Assembly (NCBI GenBank): GCA_018806915.1
Contig: JAGKQI010000104.1
Span: 1,961,001 to 2,025,000, forward strand
Direction: 5' to 3'
From: Phytophthora colocasiae
Lineage: Eukaryota > Oomycota > Peronosporomycetes > Peronosporales > Peronosporaceae
DNA length: 64,000 nt
Below the pieces are notes generated by a model. That model did no database searches, was not told the DNA's origin, and saw nothing but the letters and a program-made list of their open reading frames with translations. The translations under genes were made by a program, and so were the position numbers. Below are positions 56,457 to 64,000 of the stretch, in pieces (position 1 is the first letter of the stretch; every line of letters begins with the position of its first letter).

Positions 56457-57031
56457 CAGACACACACACACACACACTTCTACATCCACTGGAATCTTAC
56501 ATCGCTCACGCTCACGCTGCTCCACGTCTTACATCACCACTTCATACCCCACTGCATTCGACCAACTTCCACACACCGCCTCGAACTACACCCGCTCTCT
56601 CAAGGTGCTCAAGGTGCTCAAGGTGCTCAAGGTGTTCAAGCTGCTCAAGCTGCTCAAGCTGCTCAAGGTGGGAGAGCGCACCTACACCATGTTCTCTCTT
56701 CTTCTGTCTACTTGCTGCGACGTATTCGCTCATGCGGTCGTCGCACAGCTTGCACATCAACGCAGCCACATATAGACGTCGAAAAACGTGGTTGTAGTCT
56801 CACTACAGCTAGCGCCAAAGTGCAAAGATCCAGAGATAGGCCGCTGTCCGCTTCAGAGAGACACACGCCCAGCCGATATACGGTCGCGTATGGACTCGAA
56901 GACTATAGGGCGAGCTCCAGACGTGCAGACGAGTGACGTACATGCTACAAAGACTTACAAAGACTTACAAAGACTTTGGCAGAAACACGCACGTTCAGAA
57001 GAGCGTAAGAGGAGAGACGGAGCAAAAGATG

Positions 57032-57104
57032 TTCCCACACCGGGACTCGAACCCGGGTCTGCTGGGTGAGAGCCAGCTATCCTAACCGCCTAGACTATAT
57101 GGGA
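57032..57104 (-). tRNA. tRNA-Glu(CTC), array copy 3
   Basis: Identical tRNA body with a T4 terminator. The spacer to its right has one extra ACA in the AC-rich tract. Confidence 0.95.
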
Positions 57105-57182
57105 AGGCTGAACACTACCACCACACACAAAATCACAAACACAACACACAACAACAACAACACACAACACGCAAACTTTGCA

Positions 57183-57224
<42 letters not shown>

Positions 57225-57800
57225 CAGACACACACACACACACACTTCTACATCCACTGGAATCTTACATCGCTCACGCTCACGCTGCTCCACGTCTTAC
57301 ATCACCACTTCATACCCCACTGCATTCGACCAACTTCCACACACCGCCTCGAACTACACCCGCTCTCTCAAGGTGCTCAAGGTGCTCAAGGTGCTCAAGG
57401 TGTTCAAGCTGCTCAAGCTGCTCAAGCTGCTCAAGGTGGGAGAGCGCACCTACACCATGTTCTCTCTTCTTCTGTCTACTTGCTGCGACGTATTCGCTCA
57501 TGCGGTCGTCGCACAGCTTGCACATCAACGCAGCCACATATAGACGTCGAAAAACGTGGTTGTAGTCTCACTACAGCTAGCGCCAAAGTGCAAAGATCCA
57601 GAGATAGGCCGCTGTCCGCTTCAGAGAGACACACGCCCAGCCGATATACGGTCGCGTATGGACTCCGAAGACTATAGGGCGAGCTCCAGACGTGCAGACG
57701 AGTGACGTACATGCTACAAAGACTTACAAAGACTTACAAAGACTTTGGCAGAAACACGCACGTTCAGAAGAGCGTAAGAGGAGAGACGGAGCAAAAGATG

Positions 57801-57873
57801 TTCCCACACCGGGACTCGAACCCGGGTCTGCTGGGTGAGAGCCAGCTATCCTAACCGCCTAGACTATATGGGA
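57801..57873 (-). tRNA. tRNA-Glu(CTC), array copy 4
   Basis: Identical tRNA body with a T4 terminator. A single C insertion (GACTCCGAAG near 57665) marks the spacer on its left. Confidence 0.95.
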
Positions 57874-57947
57874 AGGCTGAACACTACCACCACACACAAA
57901 ATCACAAACACAACACACAACAACAACACACAACACGCAAACATTGC

Positions 57948-57986
<39 letters not shown>

Positions 57987-58558
57987 CACACACACACACA
58001 CACACTTCTACATCCACTGGAATCTTACATCGCTCACGCTCACGCTGCTCCACGTCTTACATCACCACTTCATACCCCACTGCATTCGACCAACTTCCAC
58101 ACACCGCCTCGAACTACACCCGCTCTCTCAAGGTGCTCAAGGTGCTCAAGGTGCTCAAGGTGTTCAAGCTGCTCAAGCTGCTCAAGCTGCTCAAGGTGGG
58201 AGAGCGCACCTACACCATGTTCTCTCTTCTTCTGTCTACTTGCTGCGACGTATTCGCTCATGCGGTCGTCGCACAGCTTGCACATCAACGCAGCCACATA
58301 TAGACGTCGAAAAACGTGGTTGTAGTCTCACTACAGCTAGCGCCAAAGTGCAAAGATCCAGAGATAGGCCGCTGTCCGCTTCAGAGAGACACACGCCCAG
58401 CCGATATACGGTCGCGTATGGACTCGAAGACTATAGGGCGAGCTCCAGACGTGCAGACGAGTTACGTACATGCTACAAAGACTTACAAAGACTTACAAAG
58501 ACTTTGGCAGAAACACGCACGTTCAGAAGAGCGTAAGAGGAGAGACGGAGCAAAGATG

Positions 58559-58631
58559 TTCCCACACCGGGACTCGAACCCGGGTCTGCTGGGTGAGAGC
58601 CAGCTATCCTAACCGCCTAGACTATATGGGA
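58559..58631 (-). tRNA. tRNA-Glu(CTC), array copy 5, short terminator
   Basis: Identical tRNA body, but only three T follow (CATCTTTGC). Read-through is more likely than in T4 copies. The preceding spacer has GAGTTACG instead of GAGTGACG. Confidence 0.94.
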
Positions 58632-59303
58632 AGGCTGAACACTACCACCACACACAAAATCACAAACACAACACACAACAACAACACACAACACGCAAAC
58701 TTTGCACCCTCTCTCTCTCTCTCTCTCTTGCAGACACACACACACACACTTCTACATCCACTGGAATCTTACATCGCTCACGCTCACGCTGCTCCACGTC
58801 TTACATCACCACTTCATACCCCACTGCATTCGACCAACTTCCACACACCGCCTCGAACTACACCCGCTCTCTCAAGGTGCTCAAGGTGCTCAAGGTGCTC
58901 AAGGTGTTCAAGCTGCTCAAGCTGCTCAAGCTGCTCAAGGTGGGAGAGCGCACCTACACCATGTTCTCTCTTCTTCTGTCTACTTGCTGCGACGTATTCG
59001 CTCATGCGGTCGTCGCACAGCTTGCACATCAACGCAGCCACATATAGACGTCGAAAAACGTGGTTGTAGTCTCACTACAGCTAGCGCCAAAGTGCAAAGA
59101 TCCAGAGATAGGCCGCTGTCCGCTTCAGAGAGACACACGCCCAGCCGATATACGGTCGCGTATGGACTCGAAGACTATAGGGCGAGCTCCAGACGTGCAG
59201 ACGAGTTACGTACATGCTACAAAGACTTACAAAGACTTACAAAGACTTTGGCAGAAACACGCACGTTCAGAAGAGCGTAAGAGGAGAGACGGAGCAAAAG
59301 ATG

Positions 59304-59376
59304 TTCCCACACCGGGACTCGAACCCGGGTCTGCTGGGTGAGAGCCAGCTATCCTAACCGCCTAGACTATATGGGA
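59304..59376 (-). tRNA. tRNA-Glu(CTC), array copy 6
   Basis: Identical tRNA body with a T4 terminator. It shares the GAGTTACG spacer variant with copy 5. Confidence 0.95.
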
Positions 59377-59452
59377 AGGCTGAACACTACCACCACACAC
59401 AAAATCACAAACACACCCCCCACAACAACACCACACCCCACGCAAACATTGC

Positions 59453-59489
<37 letters not shown>

Positions 59490-60061
59490 CAGACACACAC
59501 ACACACACTTCTACATCCACTGGAATCTTACATCGCTCACGCTCACGCTGCTCCACGTCTTACATCACCACTTCATACCCCACTGCATTCGACCAACTTC
59601 CACACACCGCCTCGAACTACACCCGCTCTCTCAAGGTGCTCAAGGTGCTCAAGGTGCTCAAGGTGTTCAAGCTGCTCAAGCTGCTCAAGCTGCTCAAGGT
59701 GGGAGAGCGCACCTACACCATGTTCTCTCTTCTTCTGTCTACTTGCTGCGACGTATTCGCTCATGCGGTCGTCGCACAGCTTGCACATCAACGCAGCCAC
59801 ATATAGACGTCGAAAAACGTGGTTGTAGTCTCACTACAGCTAGCGCCAAAGTGCAAAGATCCAGAGATAGGCCGCTGTCCGCTTCAGAGAGACACACGCC
59901 CAGCCGATATACGGTCGCGTATGGACTCGAAGACTATAGGGCGAGCTCCAGACGTGCAGACGAGTGACGTACATGCTACAAAGACTTACAAAGACTTACA
60001 AAGACTTTGGCAGAAACACGCACGTTCAGAAGAGCGTAAGAGGAGAGACGGAGCAAAGATG

Positions 60062-60134
60062 TTCCCACACCGGGACTCGAACCCGGGTCTGCTGGGTGAG
60101 AGCCAGCTATCCTAACCGCCTAGACTATATGGGA
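60062..60134 (-). tRNA. tRNA-Glu(CTC), array copy 7, short terminator
   Basis: Identical tRNA body with a T3 terminator only. The spacer on its left (59411-59450) has several C substitutions in the AC-rich tract. Confidence 0.94.
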
Positions 60135-60815
60135 AGGCTGAACACTACCACCACACACAAAATCACAAACACAACACACAACAACAACACACAACACGCC
60201 AACTTTGCACCTCTCTCTCTCTCTCTCTCTCTCTCTCTTGCAGACACACACACACACACACTTCTACATCCACTGGAATCTTACATCGCTCACGCTCACG
60301 CTGCTCCACGTCTTACATCACCACTTCATACCCCACTGCATTCGACCAACTTCCACACACCGCCTCGAACTACACCCGCTCTCTCAAGGTGCTCAAGGTG
60401 CTCAAGGTGCTCAAGGTGTTCAAGCTGCTCAAGCTGCTCAAGCTGCTCAAGGTGGGAGAGCGCACCTACACCATGTTCTCTCTTCTTCTGTCTACTTGCT
60501 GCGACGTATTCGCTCATGCGGTCGTCGCACAGCTTGCACATCAACGCAGCCACATATAGACGTCGAAAAACGTGGTTGTAGTCTCACTACAGCTAGCGCC
60601 AAAGTGCAAAGATCCAGAGATAGGCCGCTGTCCGCTTCAGAGAGACACACGCCCAGCCGATATACGGTCGCGTATGGACTCGAAGACTATAGGGCGAGCT
60701 CCAGACGTGCAGACGAGTGACGTACATGCTACAAAGACTTACAAAGACTTACAAAGACTTTGGCAGAAACACGCACGTTCAGAAGAGCGTAAGAGGAGAG
60801 ACGGAGCAAAAGATG

Positions 60816-60888
60816 TTCCCACACCGGGACTCGAACCCGGGTCTGCTGGGTGAGAGCCAGCTATCCTAACCGCCTAGACTATATGGGA
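60816..60888 (-). tRNA. tRNA-Glu(CTC), array copy 8
   Basis: Identical tRNA body with a T4 terminator. Confidence 0.95.
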
Positions 60889-60962
60889 AGGCTGAACACT
60901 ACCACCACACACAAAATCACAAACACAACACACAACAACAACACACAACACGCAAACATTGC

Positions 60963-60994
<32 letters not shown>

Positions 60995-61569
60995 GCAGAC
61001 ACACACACACACACACTTCTACATCCACTGGAATCTTACATCGCTCACGCTCACGCTGCTCCACGTCTTACATCACCACTTCATACCCCACTGCATTCGA
61101 CCAACTTCCACACACCGCCTCGAACTACACCCGCTCTCTCAAGGTGCTCAAGGTGCTCAAGGTGCTCAAGGTGTTCAAGCTGCTCAAGCTGCTCAAGCTG
61201 CTCAAGGTGGGAGAGCGCACCTACACCATGTTCTCTCTTCTTCTGTCTACTTGCTGCGACGTATTCGCTCATGCGGTCGTCGCACAGCTTGCACATCAAC
61301 GCAGCCACATATAGACGTCGAAAAACGTGGTTGTAGTCTCACTACAGCTAGCGCCAAAGTGCAAAGATCCAGAGATAGGCCGCTGTCCGCTTCAGAGAGA
61401 CACACGCCCAGCCGATATACGGTCGCGTATGGACTCGAAGACTATAGGGCGAGCTCCAGACGTGCAGACGAGTGACGTACATGCTACAAAGACTTACAAA
61501 GACTTACAAAGACTTTGGCAGAAACACGCACGTTCAGAAGAGCGTAAGAGGAGAGACGGAGCAAAGATG

Positions 61570-61642
61570 TTCCCACACCGGGACTCGAACCCGGGTCTGC
61601 TGGGTGAGAGCCAGCTATCCTAACCGCCTAGACTATATGGGA
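61570..61642 (-). tRNA. tRNA-Glu(CTC), array copy 9, short terminator
   Basis: Identical tRNA body with a T3 terminator, the third copy with this variant. Confidence 0.94.
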
Positions 61643-61718
61643 AGGCTGAACACTACCACCACACACAAAATCACAAACACAACACACAACAACAACACAC
61701 AACACGCAAACTTTGCAC

Positions 61719-61757
<39 letters not shown>

Positions 61758-62332
61758 CAGACACACACACACACACACTTCTACATCCACTGGAATCTTA
61801 CATCGCTCACGCTCACGCTGCTCCACGTCTTACATCACCACTTCATACCCCACTGCATTCGACCAACTTCCACACACCGCCTCGAACTACACCCGCTCTC
61901 TCAAGGTGCTCAAGGTGCTCAAGGTGCTCAAGGTGTTCAAGCTGCTCAAGCTGCTCAAGCTGCTCAAGGTGGGAGAGCGCACCTACACCATGTTCTCTCT
62001 TCTTCTGTCTACTTGCTGCGACGTATTCGCTCATGCGGTCGTCACACAGCTTGCACATCAACGCAGCCACATATAGACGTCGAAAAACGTGGTTGTAGTC
62101 TCACTACAGCTAGCGCCAAAGTGCAAAGATCCAGAGATAGGCCGCTGTCCGCTTCAGAGAGACACACGCCCAGCCGATATACGGTCGCGTATGGACTCGA
62201 AGACTATAGGGCGAGCTCCAGACGTGCAGACGAGTGACGTACATGCTACAAAGACTTACAAAGACTTACAAAGACTTTGGCAGAAACACGCACGTTCAGA
62301 AGAGCGTAAGAGGAGAGACGGAGCAAAAGATG

Positions 62333-62405
62333 TTCCCACACCGGGACTCGAACCCGGGTCTGCTGGGTGAGAGCCAGCTATCCTAACCGCCTAGACTATA
62401 TGGGA
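62333..62405 (-). tRNA. tRNA-Glu(CTC), array copy 10
   Basis: Identical tRNA body with a T4 terminator. The preceding spacer has GTCGTCACAC in place of GTCGTCGCAC. Confidence 0.95.
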
Positions 62406-63079
62406 AGGCTGAACACTACCACCACACACAAAATCACAAACACAACACACAACAACAACACACAACACGCAAACTTTGCACCCCCCCCCTCTCTCTCTCT
62501 CTTGCAGACACACACACACACACACTTCTACATCCACTGGAATCTTACATCGCTCACGCTCACGCTGCTCCACGTCTTACATCACCACTTCATACCCCAC
62601 TGCATTCGACCAACTTCCACACACCGCCTCGAACTACACCCGCTCTCTCAAGGTGCTCAAGGTGCTCAAGGTGCTCAAGGTGTTCAAGCTGCTCAAGCTG
62701 CTCAAGCTGCTCAAGGTGGGAGAGCGCACCTACACCATGTTCTCTCTTCTTCTGTCTACTTGCTGCGACGTATTCGCTCATGCGGTCGTCGCACAGCTTG
62801 CACATCAACGCAGCCACATATAGACGTCGAAAAACGTGGTTGTAGTCTCACTACAGCTAGCGCCAAAGTGCAAAGATCCAGAGATAGGCCGCTGTCCGCT
62901 TCAGAGAGACACACGCCCAGCCGATATACGGTCGCGTATGGACTCGAAGACTATAGGGCGAGCTCCAGACGTGCAGACGAGTGACGTACATGCTACAAAG
63001 ACTTACAAAGACTTACAAAGACTTTGGCAGAAACACGCACGTTCAGAAGAGCGTAAGAGGAGAGACGGAGCAAAAGATG

Positions 63080-63152
63080 TTCCCACACCGGGACTCGAAC
63101 CCGGGTCTGCTGGGTGAGAGCCAGCTATCCTAACCGCCTAGACTATATGGGA
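63080..63152 (-). tRNA. tRNA-Glu(CTC), array copy 11
   Basis: Identical tRNA body with a T4 terminator. The spacer on its left has the shortest CT tract and a long C run. Confidence 0.95.
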
Positions 63153-63227
63153 AGGCTGAACACTACCACCACACACAAAATCACAAACACAACACACAAC
63201 AACAACACACAACACGCAAACTTTGCA

Positions 63228-63262
<35 letters not shown>

Positions 63263-63837
63263 TGCAGACACACACACACACACTTCTACATCCACTGGAA
63301 TCTTACATCGCTCACGCTCACGCTGCTCCACGTCTTACATCACCACTTCATACCCCACTGCATTCGACCAACTTCCACACACCGCCTCGAACTACACCCG
63401 CTCTCTCAAGGTGCTCAAGGTGCTCAAGGTGCTCAAGGTGTTCAAGCTGCTCAAGCTGCTCAAGCTGCTCAAGGTGGGAGAGCGCACCTACACCATGTTC
63501 TCTCTTCTTCTGTCTACTTGCTGCGACGTATTCGCTCATGCGGTCGTCACACAGCTTGCACATCAACGCAGCCACATATAGACGTCGAAAAACGTGGTTG
63601 TAGTCTCACTACAGCTAGCGCCAAAGTGCAAAGATCCAGAGATAGGCCGCTGTCCGCTTCAGAGAGACACACGCCCAGCCGATATACGGTCGCGTATGGA
63701 CTCGAAGACTATAGGGCGAGCTCCAGACGTGCAGACGAGTGACGTACATGCTACAAAGACTTACAAAGACTTACAAAGACTTTGGCAGAAACACGCACGT
63801 TCAGAAGAGCGTAAGAGGAGAGACGGAGCAAAAGATG

Positions 63838-63910
63838 TTCCCACACCGGGACTCGAACCCGGGTCTGCTGGGTGAGAGCCAGCTATCCTAACCGCCTAGA
63901 CTATATGGGA
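63838..63910 (-). tRNA. tRNA-Glu(CTC), array copy 12
   Basis: Identical tRNA body with a T4 terminator; last complete copy in the window. Its spacer shares the GTCGTCACAC variant with the unit of copy 10. Confidence 0.95.
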
Positions 63911-64000
63911 AGGCTGAACACTACCACCACACACAAAATCACAAACACAACACACAACAACAACAACACACAACACGCAAACTTTGCACCCCCCCCCTCT

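Noticed and set aside
55262..63875. Recurrent open frames of about 75, 93 and 200 residues in every array unit
   Set aside because: All frames are conserved because the DNA is nearly identical. Many run through the tRNA gene (PGLEPGSAG is antisense tRNA) and several coexist on both strands.

Overview
The window looks like nuclear DNA of a flagellated oomycete, most likely Phytophthora or a close relative. Genes are dense, introns are short (about 30-110 bp, GT-AG), and an intraflagellar transport gene is present. FYVE and PX proteins sit beside Tc1/mariner, PIF/Harbinger and Helitron DNA transposons. The genus is inferred, not shown.

Left part (1-31000), mostly housekeeping genes. In order: IFT144 (partial, -), a PH/PX/papain-like protein (-), a dual-specificity pseudophosphatase (-), a BRCT-PNKP DNA end-repair enzyme (-), a FYVE-TPR protein (-) and Csm1/Pcs1 monopolin (+). 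Two Tc1 elements follow directly, one carrying a nested Harbinger element. Next come a CCCH-Abitram protein (-), ATP23 (-), mitochondrial bL12 (-), ribophorin I (+), uL3 (-), PCIF1 cap methyltransferase (+) and cohesin SMC3 (-). A displaced inverted piece of SMC3 lies upstream of the SMC3 start. I rebuilt exon joins by eye and checked most by reading-frame phase.

Middle part (31000-46000). A two-gene TA-inserting element and an intact Tc1 element sit side by side. They are followed by mitochondrial aconitase (+), a TMEM104-like transporter (+), a CaMK-type kinase (+) and an unrecognised TPR/multi-membrane protein (-).

Right part (46000-64000). A degenerate tRNA-Glu copy is followed by about 8 kb of decayed Helitron sequence. 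This contains a 66-bp perfect inverted repeat and a Tudor-like gene fragment. After it comes a 638-bp microsatellite tract and then a tandem array of about 760-bp units, each carrying one tRNA-Glu(CTC) gene on the minus strand. Twelve complete copies are visible and the array runs off the window. Part of it is organised as alternating unit types (a dimeric higher-order repeat) that differ in the length of the RNA polymerase III terminator. The Helitron block appears to split the first array unit. This array and its disrupted edge are the most unusual feature of the window.
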